Assembly (NCBI GenBank): GCA_039975855.1
Contig: JBDWGH010000002.1
Location: 186,001 to 250,000, forward strand
Length of the DNA: 64,000 nucleotides
DNA from: Litorimonas sp039975855
Lineage (GTDB): Bacteria; Pseudomonadota; Alphaproteobacteria; Caulobacterales; Maricaulaceae
Reading direction: 5' to 3'
Positions 42,644 to 50,631 of the stretch are shown piece by piece. The translations under genes were made by a program, and so were the position numbers. The notes below the pieces were generated by a model that worked only from the letters and a program-made list of their open reading frames with translations, did not search any database and was not told the origin of the DNA. Positions within the stretch are counted from its first letter, which is position 1. Each line of letters begins with the position of its first letter.

Positions 42644-43747
42644 CTAATTCCCTTTCTTATTTAGCTGTTCAAGTGGCAGGTACGGTACGACACCCGACCC
42701 AGCATCGCCATCCAGCACTATCTTTTCGGAGTCGCTGTAAACTTTCTCGAGGGTTTCGAGATACATGCGTTGGCGTGTGACTTGTGGAGCAAGCTTATAC
42801 TCACCGTAGATTAGCTCAAATCGTTGGGCTTCACCTTCAGCGTCAGCAATCACCCGGTCACGATAACCTTCTGCCTGTTGGATTAGCTTTGCGGCTTCAC
42901 CTTCAGCTTCAAGAACAATTTTGTTTCGATATGCGCGAGCCTCGTTGATGGCCCGCTCAGCTTCCTGAGAGGCGTTCACAACGTCTAGGAAGTCATCAAC
43001 GACTTCCAATGGCGGATCTGTTTTCTGGAATTGCACATCATTGACCAATACACCCGCTTCATACTCGTCCAATAGCTCTTGCAAACGATCACGGACTTCA
43101 CCGCCAAATTGTTGACGGCCTGTCGTGATGATCGGGTCGAGCTCGTTCTTACCGATAATTTCGCGCACCACTGACTCTGCGGCGGATTTCACCAAATCTT
43201 CCGGCTGGTCGACCTTAAAGAGGAAGCTCTCCAAATCCTTGATGACCCAGAGAACGGTGAAGTTGATATCAACAATATTTTCATCACCCGTCAGCATGAG
43301 CGATTCAGCATTATTGCGAATGCCAACAATCGTCTCCTGCTGGTTCGTGACGTCTCGGACGATTTTTCGTTCAATCGGGTTAGGCAGCTTAAAGTGCAGG
43401 CCTGGTCCGGCAGTCCGTTGATAATCTCCAAAGCGCAAAATTGCAGCTTGTTGGTTACCTTGAACCGTGAACACGGACGTCAACAATAGTAGAACAATAG
43501 GAACGGCAAGGAACATAAATGGCGGGATTTTGAAGTCCGGCAGTTGAGGGCTTCCGCTGCCGCCACCGCTTCCGCCGCCGCGGCCTGTTCGGGCTTTGAA
43601 GCCCTCAATCACATTGTCGCGGTTTGGGCGTTGAGGTTTATTTGGACGCTGACCGCCGCCATTTCCCCAAGGCGAGTTACCCTCACCTTTACCGCCATTA
43701 TTACCAGAGCCCGGTTTTGGACCCCAAGGACTATTACTATCCGACAT
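42644..43747 (-). CDS. hflK: HflK, SPFH-domain regulator of FtsH
   Basis: Partner of HflC. The N-terminus is Gly/Asn/Pro-rich (SPWGPKPGSGNNGGKGEG), typical for HflK. A helix follows (FMFLAVPIVLLLLTSVFTV), then the band-7 domain (AAILRFGDYQRTAGPGLHFK, FTVLWVIKDLESFLFKV) and coil (ERAINEARAYRNKIVLEAEG). I chose ATG 43747 with GGAG 5 bases upstream (367 aa). It is 70 bases after folA on the same strand. Confidence 0.96.
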   Translation of the reverse strand: MSDSNSPWGPKPGSGNNGGKGEGNSPWGNGGGQRPNKPQRPNRDNVIEGFKARTGRGGGSGGGSGSPQLPDFKIPPFMFLAVPIVLLLLTSVFTVQGNQQAAILRFGDYQRTAGPGLHFKLPNPIERKIVRDVTNQQETIVGIRNNAESLMLTGDENIVDINFTVLWVIKDLESFLFKVDQPEDLVKSAAESVVREIIGKNELDPIITTGRQQFGGEVRDRLQELLDEYEAGVLVNDVQFQKTDPPLEVVDDFLDVVNASQEAERAINEARAYRNKIVLEAEGEAAKLIQQAEGYRDRVIADAEGEAQRFELIYGEYKLAPQVTRQRMYLETLEKVYSDSEKIVLDGDAGSGVVPYLPLEQLNKKGN

Positions 43748-43817
43748 ATTGTCTCCGAAATTCACTTGCCGCACATGTGGCGCGACCAGCCTTAGGTTTC
43801 AAGGTAGTTACGTGTAA

Positions 43818-44342
43818 TCAGCCCGAAGAGACGCGGTCATAAACGGCGACATCAAAGCTAAATTCGTCTTTCGGGCCTTTTTTCGGGCCCGTTTCGCTGA
43901 CGAGCGTCCATTGCGCTTCATCAATGAGTGGGAAAACAGCATCGCCCGATACCTCTGAGTCGACACGCGTCACATAAAGCCTGCCGCAACGCGGGAGTAA
44001 TGTCTTATATAACTGCGCACCGCCGATCAGCATGATTTCATCAACGCCAGCGGCGCCAGCCAATTCATAGCCCTGTCCAATCATCGCGTGCATGTCCGTA
44101 AAGACAGTCGCGCCCTTCGCGGCGTAACTCGCATTCCGGGTCAAAACGAGATTGGGGCGACCGGGCAACGGAAACGGCAAACTCTCCCAAGTCTTTCGCC
44201 CCATCAAACACGGTTTACCGAGCGTCACGCGTTTGAAATGCTTGAGGTCAGACGGAAGCCGCCACGGTAAATCCCCTTCACGCCCAATGACCCGATTTCG
44301 GTCCATCGCAACGATTGCGCATAATTTTGGATTCGTAGACAT
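43818..44342 (-). CDS. folA: Dihydrofolate reductase
   Basis: Reduces dihydrofolate to tetrahydrofolate. Motifs: IVAMDRNRVIGREGDLPWRL (with the substrate-binding acid later in the helix), GRKTWESLPFPLPGRPNLVL, and MLIGGAQLYKTLLPRCGRLY. At 174 aa the length is normal. thyA, its usual partner, is about 4.5 kb away rather than adjacent. First gene of the hflKC-degP-miaA run and divergent from a VUT-family gene. Confidence 0.95.
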   Translation of the reverse strand: MSTNPKLCAIVAMDRNRVIGREGDLPWRLPSDLKHFKRVTLGKPCLMGRKTWESLPFPLPGRPNLVLTRNASYAAKGATVFTDMHAMIGQGYELAGAAGVDEIMLIGGAQLYKTLLPRCGRLYVTRVDSEVSGDAVFPLIDEAQWTLVSETGPKKGPKDEFSFDVAVYDRVSSG

Positions 44343-44372
44343 GGGCGCGGGCCTAGCCTAAACGCAGCATAT

Positions 44373-44975
44373 ATGTCGACCTATAGCGAAACCCCGAAAC
44401 GTATTTTTGGCTTACCTCTGATGACCTTGGTCTATGTGGCGCTAATCCCGTTTATCAATTGGTCTTTTACCTGGGCCCCAATGACCGGTTTTGTTGACGG
44501 GGCATTCCGAGCCTATTTCCCCGGCGACAGCATTCCCGACGCCGCGAAGTGGTTATTCAACCCAGTTACGATCGTCACAGGGTTGGTACTTGTTGTCAGA
44601 GATTTCGCCCAACGAGAAATTGGTCATTGGGTTTTAGTCGCGATGGCCGTCGCCCTTGTTTTGACAGCTTTCGCGGCAGGCCCTGAACTCGCACTGGCGA
44701 GCGGTGCAGCTTTTGCGATTGCAGAGATGGTGGATTGGGCTTTGTTCACTTTCACAAAATACAAGCTATCCACTCGCGTCTTGCTTTCCTCCGCGATTGC
44801 CGCGCCTCTGGACACCACAATCTTCCTATACGGCGCGGAGATGATACGCGACGGAATGTTGACTGGCCCGAACATCACCATGAGTATTATCGGGAAAATG
44901 GTCGGGGCCGTCGTGATTTGGTGGATTGTACGGCGAAAGCTAGAGCTCACGAAGGCGCGCGAAAATGTGAGCTGA
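44373..44975 (+). CDS. VUT-family membrane transporter (queuosine-precursor-transporter-like)
   Basis: About six hydrophobic helices with family-type blocks VTGLVLVVRDFAQREIGHWV, ASGAAFAIAEMVDWALFTF and APLDTTIFLYGAEM. Homologues such as YhhQ import 7-cyano-7-deazaguanine or related bases. This one is shorter in loops and may have another substrate. It is divergent from folA (30 bases apart). Confidence 0.7.
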   Translation: MSTYSETPKRIFGLPLMTLVYVALIPFINWSFTWAPMTGFVDGAFRAYFPGDSIPDAAKWLFNPVTIVTGLVLVVRDFAQREIGHWVLVAMAVALVLTAFAAGPELALASGAAFAIAEMVDWALFTFTKYKLSTRVLLSSAIAAPLDTTIFLYGAEMIRDGMLTGPNITMSIIGKMVGAVVIWWIVRRKLELTKARENVS

Positions 44976-45016
44976 GGTGATTAGCCTCTGGCGCGTCCCT
45001 CCTCTACGGCGCGCTC

Positions 45017-45679
45017 ATGAAACTCGTCGCTCTCCCAATTCTGTCTACTCTATCCGCGCTGGCCTTTAGCGCGTCTGCCTTTGCTTTTGAGGCCCCCGAA
45101 CTCAGCGCAGAAGACGTCAGCGCGTTGCAAAACGGCGAAGCTATAATCTCAGTCTGGAAAGATCGAGACCGCGCGCACAAACCGACAATCTCTAAAGGCG
45201 GCATTGATATTATGGTTCCGGCTGCGGACGTATTTTCAATCATGCTGGATTGCGACCGCATGGCTGAGGTTTCTACGGACATTCGAGACTGTCAGGTTTT
45301 AGAGACGACAGATGACGCAAGTTGGGATATCCGCAAACAAAAATTCGCCGTAAGCCCGCTCCTGCCAAAATTCAAAACAACCTTCCGCACCGACTACACC
45401 GTTAGGCCGGGCCAAAGCTATGTCATGCAAGTTGAAAAAATCTCGGGCGATCTAAAGGTTCAAGAAGGCCGTTGGGACATAATCGCATTAGGCCCTGACG
45501 AGACGCGCGTTATCTATCAGGCAGCCCTCAAACCCTCTTTTCCCATTCCAGCCAAAGTCATCCGCAAACAAGTTGCAATTGGAATTCCTGATATTCTGCG
45601 GAACCTACGAGATGTCGCCGAAGCCGATTACGCAGCCGGGCTTAAAAATGTGGCCATGCCAAAACGCGATGACATGTAA
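45017..45679 (+). CDS. Exported SRPBCC/START-like protein
   Basis: Signal peptide (VALPILSTLSALAFSASAFA, cut before FEAPE). The mature part has a helix-grip pattern: GGIDIMVPAADVFSIMLDCD, VSTDIRDCQVLETTD, FAVSPLLPKFKTTFRTDYTV, VQEGRWDIIALGPDETRVIY. This resembles polyketide-cyclase/COQ10-type lipid-binding domains; periplasmic location would be unusual for a quinone chaperone. Its stop overlaps the start of the glycosyltransferase gene (TAATG). Confidence 0.75.
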   Translation: MKLVALPILSTLSALAFSASAFAFEAPELSAEDVSALQNGEAIISVWKDRDRAHKPTISKGGIDIMVPAADVFSIMLDCDRMAEVSTDIRDCQVLETTDDASWDIRKQKFAVSPLLPKFKTTFRTDYTVRPGQSYVMQVEKISGDLKVQEGRWDIIALGPDETRVIYQAALKPSFPIPAKVIRKQVAIGIPDILRNLRDVAEADYAAGLKNVAMPKRDDM

Positions 45680-46392
45680 TGGAGAGTATTTCCGTCGTCA
45701 TACCAATCTATCGTGACGATGCTGAACTGGCTGGTTTGCTGCGAGCGCTAGATGACCTACCCATTACCGAGATCATTGTCGTTGACGGCGAAGACAGACC
45801 GACACACCCTTTATTTGACTTAAACCCGACGCAGAACATTATCTGGCAAACGTCCAAACGCGGGCGCGGGACACAAATTGCAGCGGGCATAGCGGTGGCG
45901 ACCAGCGCAAATGTCTGGGTCTTGCACGCTGATTGCCGCCCCGTTCCCGGAAGTCATCTAGAAATAGACCGGCTATTAGCAGACCCAAAAACGAGCATGG
46001 CCTGTTTTCCACTTGCGTTTCGAACGGGCGGCTTGTCGCTGTCTCTCTTTGCTTTGCTCAGCCGGTTGGACAGCACTGTCACAACATTTGGCGATCAAGG
46101 TTTTGCGTTTCGCAAGCCCGACTTTAACCGTCTCGACATGGATTTATCAAAATACCCGCTTTTGGAAGATGTCGCCCTACGCGCTGCATTTCGAGAACGC
46201 GGGTGCATTCGGAAAGCAAGACTGACGTTACCAACCTCTGCCCGCAGATTTGAGAGACTGGGTATATGGCGGACTCAATTTCGAAACATATCCATTTTAT
46301 TGAAATATTGGCGCGGAACGTCACCAAAAACGCTCCACGCTGAATATTATCAAATTACTCGTCAAACAGCTCCAATGTCCCAGCTGTCATAG
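45679..46392 (+). CDS. Family 2 glycosyltransferase (TIGR04283-like)
   Basis: GT-A fold: SVVIPIYRDDAELAGLLRAL, IIVVDGEDRP, then the TIGR04283 signatures KRGRGTQIAAGIAVA, WVLHADCRPVPGSH (metal-binding DxD variant), FGDQGFAFRK and LLEDVALRAAFRERG, ending RLGIWRTQFRNISILLKYW. It is coupled to the SRPBCC gene (1-base overlap). Its last 38 bases overlap the convergent M20 gene's 3' end. The acceptor is unknown. Confidence 0.85.
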   Translation: MESISVVIPIYRDDAELAGLLRALDDLPITEIIVVDGEDRPTHPLFDLNPTQNIIWQTSKRGRGTQIAAGIAVATSANVWVLHADCRPVPGSHLEIDRLLADPKTSMACFPLAFRTGGLSLSLFALLSRLDSTVTTFGDQGFAFRKPDFNRLDMDLSKYPLLEDVALRAAFRERGCIRKARLTLPTSARRFERLGIWRTQFRNISILLKYWRGTSPKTLHAEYYQITRQTAPMSQLS

Positions 46393-47734
46393 CCTGAACG
46401 CCCAGCTTCAAAGCCTCTTCCGGTTGCGGTGCGAAGAATGGAGAGTGGTTTCCAGGCGGAAGTTCCCCCTTGCCGGCAACAGCAGCTTCAAACGCTTTCG
46501 GCTCAGCGCCGCCCGTCCAAAAGATTAGAGTTTTGATGTCTCTGTCATAGCGGTGGAATTGGGAGAAATCTTCACCTCCCATGCTTGGCGGCTGAGTTAT
46601 CACTTTCTCAGCACCAATCGATTCACCAACCGCCGCCATAACACGCTCCGTCATTTCAGGATCATTATACGTCGAAGGCGTGTAGTCGCTCTGCATTGTA
46701 ACAACTGGCATGAGTTCCTCTGGCAGACCGGCGGACAAAGCTTGCGACATGGTTATTCTTTCGATGCCATCAAGCAAAGTTTTTCGGACCTCGTCATCAT
46801 AGGATCGGACGGTCAATTGAAGTTTGGCTTCGTCCGGAATAATGTTGTGAACAAACCCAGCTTGGAAACTACCGACAGTCACCACACCCGCGTCCAGTGG
46901 ATTCACTTCGCGTGACACCAAAGTTTGCAAGGCATTTACGATCTGAGCGCCCAGAACAATTGGGTCTTTGCCCATATGAGGAGCAGAGCCATGCGCACCT
47001 ACACCTTTGAGCGTAATGTCGACGCTATCGACATTCGCGAGCGCATATCCAGAGGTGTAGCTAATGACGCCAGCTGGGGCCCAGCCCGACGTATGCGTCG
47101 CCAGGACGTAATCAGGTTTTGGGAATTTCTCAAAAAGGCCGTCTTCCAACATGGCCATCGCCCCCAGACCAAGTTCTTCGGCGGGCTGTCCAATCAGGAC
47201 CAAGGTCCCGGACCAGTCGTCCTTGCGCTCCACCAGTTGGCGCGCGGTTCCAATCAGGATGGCGACGTGACTGTCATGGGCGCAGGCATGCATAACCGGG
47301 ACATCTTCTCCGCGATAGCTTTGCTGCATGACTTGTGACTCATAAGGGAGACCTGTTTTCTCTTCGAGCGGCAAAGCGTCCATATCGGCGCGCAACATGA
47401 CTGTCGGGCCCTCACCGTTTTTCATGACGGCGACGACGCCGTAACCCCCGACATCTTCATAGATCGTGCCGACGTCACCTTTGATTTTGTCTTGGACCCA
47501 GTCATCACCAACCCGTTCGGTGACCTCAAACCCGAGCTCGGTTAGCTCTTTCGTCAAACGCGCAGCCGTGTTCTTTTCTTTCAGGGACAACTCGGGGTTT
47601 TCATGAAACTCCTTGTAGATATCCAAAACATAATCGTAATCGGCGGCTACCGTTTCGGTCAGATCAGCATCCGCTGCAAAAGCCGGTGTTGATAGGGCAG
47701 CTAAAAGGGCGGCCGTGGTGAAAAATTTTGTCAT
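46355..47734 (-). CDS. Exported M20-family amidohydrolase/carboxypeptidase
   Basis: Signal peptide (MTKFFTTAALLAALSTPAFA). Di-zinc amidohydrolase of the HipO/AbgB-type: HENPELSLKE, VMLRADMDALPLEEKTGLPY, HACAHDSHVAILIGTAR, GQPAEELGLGAMAMLEDGLF, and the dimerisation domain GVGAHGSAPHMGKDPIVLGA. Likely hydrolyses N-acyl amino acids or small peptides in the periplasm. ATG 47734 has an AGGAGAG site. Its 3' end overlaps the glycosyltransferase gene by 38 bases. Confidence 0.93.
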   Translation of the reverse strand: MTKFFTTAALLAALSTPAFAADADLTETVAADYDYVLDIYKEFHENPELSLKEKNTAARLTKELTELGFEVTERVGDDWVQDKIKGDVGTIYEDVGGYGVVAVMKNGEGPTVMLRADMDALPLEEKTGLPYESQVMQQSYRGEDVPVMHACAHDSHVAILIGTARQLVERKDDWSGTLVLIGQPAEELGLGAMAMLEDGLFEKFPKPDYVLATHTSGWAPAGVISYTSGYALANVDSVDITLKGVGAHGSAPHMGKDPIVLGAQIVNALQTLVSREVNPLDAGVVTVGSFQAGFVHNIIPDEAKLQLTVRSYDDEVRKTLLDGIERITMSQALSAGLPEELMPVVTMQSDYTPSTYNDPEMTERVMAAVGESIGAEKVITQPPSMGGEDFSQFHRYDRDIKTLIFWTGGAEPKAFEAAVAGKGELPPGNHSPFFAPQPEEALKLGVQAMTAGTLELFDE

Positions 47735-47810
47735 AGGTCTCTCCTGAATTTTTAAGTGACGCAGAAACCAAAGCGAGGCAAGACCCAGCTCTATTTTGTG
47801 AAGTGATATT

Positions 47811-48143
47811 ATGTCCGATTTACCGCCCTGCCCAGAATGCGGCAATGTTTACACCTATGAAGATGGAGCGCTGCTGATCTGCTCGGCCTGCGCCCATGAA
47901 TGGAATCCGGACATGCCTTTGCCCGGTGAACGGGTTTACAAGGACGTGAATGGGAATGTGCTGGTCGAAGGCGACATGGTCACAATCATTAAAGACCTCA
48001 AAGTCAAAGGGACATCAAAAGTCGCCAAGGTTGGGACGAAAGTCCGTATCAACCGCCTCATCGATGAAGACCACGATATCGATTGCAAGATCGACGGGAT
48101 TGGCGCGATGAAGTTGAAAACAATGTTTGTGAAAAAGGCTTAG
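47811..48143 (+). CDS. yjdM: YjdM/PhnA-family zinc-ribbon protein
   Basis: 110 residues: N-terminal zinc ribbon (PPCPECGNVYTYEDG, LICSACAHEW; four Cys) followed by an SH3-like part (VLVEGDMVTIIKDLKVKG, VGTKVRINRLIDEDHDIDCK). The historical 'alkylphosphonate' name is not backed by function. It is 4 bases upstream of a thioesterase gene. A decayed copy of its own 3' end lies just after that gene at 48582-48623. Confidence 0.93.
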   Translation: MSDLPPCPECGNVYTYEDGALLICSACAHEWNPDMPLPGERVYKDVNGNVLVEGDMVTIIKDLKVKGTSKVAKVGTKVRINRLIDEDHDIDCKIDGIGAMKLKTMFVKKA

Positions 48144-48147
48144 CCCC

Positions 48148-48579
48148 ATGAAAAGTAAAGCCGACATTATCAACGAGAGCAATAAACAAGGCCCCGCGTT
48201 CTTGCGTATGCTTGGCGGGGCGGTCGTTGATTTCGACGCCAAAAAATCGACCTGCACTTTCCAATTCGATATCAGCAAAGACTTTTGCCATTCAATTGAC
48301 ATTGTCCAAGGTGGGTTCGTGACGGCAATGTTGGATGCCGCCATGAGCCATGCCTTGTTTTTATCGGACCCAGAGATTGCCGGCGTTTCGTCCCTCGAAA
48401 TAAAAACCATGTATTTGGAACCCACCCGCGCAGGAAAACTCCGCGTTGAAGGATGGGCGGTCAAAAAAGGGTATAAAACAGCCTTTTTGGAAGGGCGCAT
48501 TTACAACACAGATGGTCTGCTGACTGCAACTGCGACGACGGTGAGTAAGATATTGAGACGGTCTAAAGAAACGGTTTGA
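48148..48579 (+). CDS. PaaI-type hotdog thioesterase
   Basis: Single hotdog domain with family features: FLRMLGGAVVDFDAKKSTCT, HSIDIVQGGFVTAMLDAAMS (the central helix; Asp is the likely catalytic residue), SSLEIKTMYLEPTRAGKLRV. Predicted to hydrolyse acyl- or aryl-CoA. It is co-directional with yjdM (4-base gap) and flanked by a yjdM-derived fragment. Confidence 0.85.
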   Translation: MKSKADIINESNKQGPAFLRMLGGAVVDFDAKKSTCTFQFDISKDFCHSIDIVQGGFVTAMLDAAMSHALFLSDPEIAGVSSLEIKTMYLEPTRAGKLRVEGWAVKKGYKTAFLEGRIYNTDGLLTATATTVSKILRRSKETV

Positions 48580-48581
48580 CT

Positions 48582-48623
48582 GGCGCGATGATACTCAAGA
48601 CGATGTTTGTTAAGGAAGCTTAG
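48582..48623 (+). pseudogene. Remnant of a second yjdM 3' end
   Basis: Translated from 48582 this reads GAMILKTMFVKEA then TAG, against GAMKLKTMFVKKA and TAG at the end of intact yjdM (48102-48143). The DNA also aligns (GGCGCGATG shared, then synonymous changes). No upstream yjdM sequence is left, because the thioesterase gene ends 2 bases before it. It is best read as the tail of a lost tandem copy, or of a duplication that spanned the thioesterase insertion point. Confidence 0.7.
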
Positions 48624-48644
48624 GGAAAAATTGCCGAACCGCCT

Positions 48645-48818
48645 TCAAGACGAATCTTCATCCTTTTGAGATATTAAAGCAGAAATAGGAAGCACCAGAA
48701 TTAAAGGTAACAACAGCCAAGTTATGTTCTCAATCCATTTTCCTAGAATTAGGATGGTGAACCCAGTTACGCAAACTATTGCCCAAACTACAATCGGCTC
48801 GATATTCTTGGTTTTCAA
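48645..48818 (-). CDS. Small membrane protein, 57 aa, overlapping the thyA stop
   Basis: The frame opens with TTG at 48818-48816, overlapping the thyA TGA (TTGA), and reads KTKNIEPIVVWAIVCVTGFT, then a run of hydrophobics (WLLLPLILVLPISALIS) and a charged end. Two transmembrane helices are predicted. No ATG is available and the ribosome site is weak, so translation would depend on coupling to thyA. Unrecognised. Confidence 0.4.
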   Translation of the reverse strand: MKTKNIEPIVVWAIVCVTGFTILILGKWIENITWLLLPLILVLPISALISQKDEDSS

Positions 48819-49609
48819 ACCGCCACTTTCCCAGCAATATGCGGATGCGCTTTATATCCGAATATCTTCACGTCTTCATATGAAAATCCGTCGATTTCTT
48901 TCACATCCGGGTTCAGCTTCAAACGCGGTAATGGTAACGGCTCGCGGCTTAACTGTAACTCTACCTGTTCAAAATGGTTCGAGTAGATGTGGGCGTCGCC
49001 AAATGTATGGACGAAGTCTCCGACTTCGAGGTCACAGACCTGCGCCATCATATGTACGAGCAATGCATAGCTCGCGATATTAAACGGCACGCCGAGGAAA
49101 ATATCCGCACTGCGTTGATAGAGCTGACAGCTTAGTTTTCCATTGGCGACATGAAACTGAAACAGACAATGACACGGCGGGAGCGCCATATCGTCGACAT
49201 CGCCGGGGTTCCACGCGCTGACAATATGACGGCGGGAATATGGATTATTCTTGATGGCCTCGACAACGTTTTTGACTTGGTCGATCACCGCTCCATCTGG
49301 TCCAATCCAGCGGCGCCATTGCTTGCCATAAACAGGGCCAAGATCGCCATTTTCATCCGCCCACTCGTCCCAGATTTTGACGCCGTTGTCTTGGAGATAT
49401 TTGATATTCGTATCCCCTGCTAGAAACCAGATGAGTTCATGCACGATAGATTTCTTGTGCAGCTTCTTGGTTGTGACCATCGGAAAGCCTTCCGACAGAT
49501 CAAAGCGCATCTGGTGACCAAATACGCCGCGTGTGCCCGTCCCCGTGCGGTCCATGCGGTCTACGCCATTGTCCATCACGTGTTTTAGAAGGTCGAGATA
49601 TTGCTGCAT
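48815..49609 (-). CDS. thyA: Thymidylate synthase ThyA
   Basis: Makes dTMP from dUMP with methylene-tetrahydrofolate. All signatures are present: MQQYLDLLKHVMDNG start, DRTGTGTRGVFGHQMRFDL, the active-site Cys in ALPPCHCLFQF (Cys146 equivalent), QLYQRSADIFLGVPFNIASY and GDAHIYSNHFEQ. At 264 aa it matches E. coli exactly. A 57-codon frame may follow it in the same transcript. Confidence 0.97.
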   Translation of the reverse strand: MQQYLDLLKHVMDNGVDRMDRTGTGTRGVFGHQMRFDLSEGFPMVTTKKLHKKSIVHELIWFLAGDTNIKYLQDNGVKIWDEWADENGDLGPVYGKQWRRWIGPDGAVIDQVKNVVEAIKNNPYSRRHIVSAWNPGDVDDMALPPCHCLFQFHVANGKLSCQLYQRSADIFLGVPFNIASYALLVHMMAQVCDLEVGDFVHTFGDAHIYSNHFEQVELQLSREPLPLPRLKLNPDVKEIDGFSYEDVKIFGYKAHPHIAGKVAV

Positions 49610-49778
49610 AATATTGAGATAGCCGATTCTTTGGCGTCGAAAAGCTCAGCGACCCGCATGATTAACAGTTTTATTCACGGTCTTCGGGTCAAATAATGCC
49701 GAAAACCCGAAAACCTAACCTTGAAGATGACAAAATGGACACCTACGTTATTATTGATAATCGATAAGGAGAGAGAAT

Positions 49779-50108
49779 ATGGATCGTCACAGCTATGACC
49801 GTAGTTTAATGGAAATGGCGGCCAGCCTGCCCGATGGTTCCCGCCGGAAATTTATCGACATCGTTCAGCGCGAGACTCAAAACCCTGTTGAGCTTTTTGG
49901 GTGGAATGTGTGGTTAGGTTGGTTGGGTATCGACCGTTTTATCGTGGGCGATATTATACTGGGCGCCTTAAAACTCATTACATTCGGTGGCCTGGGCATT
50001 TGGCTAATCGTTGATTGCTTTCTGATCGGTAACCGCACGCGGGAAAAGAATTTTGAAAAAGTGCAAAATATCTACAAATTCGTCAAATTCGAAATGACCG
50101 AAAGCTGA
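49779..50108 (+). CDS. TM2-domain protein
   Basis: 109 residues. The TM2 signature is clear: WLGWLGIDRFIVGDIILGAL, then KLITFGGLGIWLIVDCFLIG, two helices joined by a DRF motif turn. The N-terminal 40 residues are soluble. GAGAGA precedes the ATG. Function of the family in bacteria is unknown. It is monocistronic and divergent from thyA. Confidence 0.8.
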   Translation: MDRHSYDRSLMEMAASLPDGSRRKFIDIVQRETQNPVELFGWNVWLGWLGIDRFIVGDIILGALKLITFGGLGIWLIVDCFLIGNRTREKNFEKVQNIYKFVKFEMTES

Positions 50109-50207
50109 TCGATCACCATCTGATGACCGAATGGCTGAACGGGGCCTTCCAGAGAGACTCGTTCCGTCTTCGTGATGCTTTAACCAGTTTCGCCTATAGC
50201 GTGGAGT

Positions 50208-50468
50208 ATGCTCCGGAAAGAGATCAATAGAGTCAAAGCCCGCTATCGTCGACATGGATGGCGTTATCTGGTGAAATTTCCAATCATTTTGGCGATTGCC
50301 GTCGGATTTGCCCATATTAGGGAAGATGGCCCAGACGCGCATAACCACATATTTGGCACAGAGCTATGCCTCCCCCTCGGCAAGTATTATTGGATAACCA
50401 TTGCTGTCATTATTCTTATTTTTGTTTTTTGGCCTGCTCATAAACCCAAACCTAAAATAGGCCAATAA
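50208..50468 (+). CDS. Small membrane protein, 86 aa
   Basis: Basic N-terminus (LRKEINRVKARYRRHGW) followed by two hydrophobic helices (FPIILAIAVGFAHI and WITIAVIILIFVFWPAH) and a short basic tail. A GGAG motif sits close to the ATG. Unrecognised family; it lies alone between the TM2 gene and a secreted protein gene. Confidence 0.5.
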   Translation: MLRKEINRVKARYRRHGWRYLVKFPIILAIAVGFAHIREDGPDAHNHIFGTELCLPLGKYYWITIAVIILIFVFWPAHKPKPKIGQ

Positions 50469-50631
50469 CCCTAAGGCGTCCTGGAATTTCCTCGCTTCAA
50501 AGTGAGGAGTCCCGACCGATTAATCCTTAACACCATAGGCGTGATGGCCATCACATCCCCGTTTCGCATGTGGTTCTACACCCAATCCATCAACCTCAGG
50601 CATAACGCTTAGGAGGCATTGGGAGGACAAC

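Noticed and set aside
50492..50515. Hairpin-like CCTCGCTTCAAAGTGAGG before the secreted-protein gene
   Set aside because: Short, no T-run, no conserved context; could be chance.
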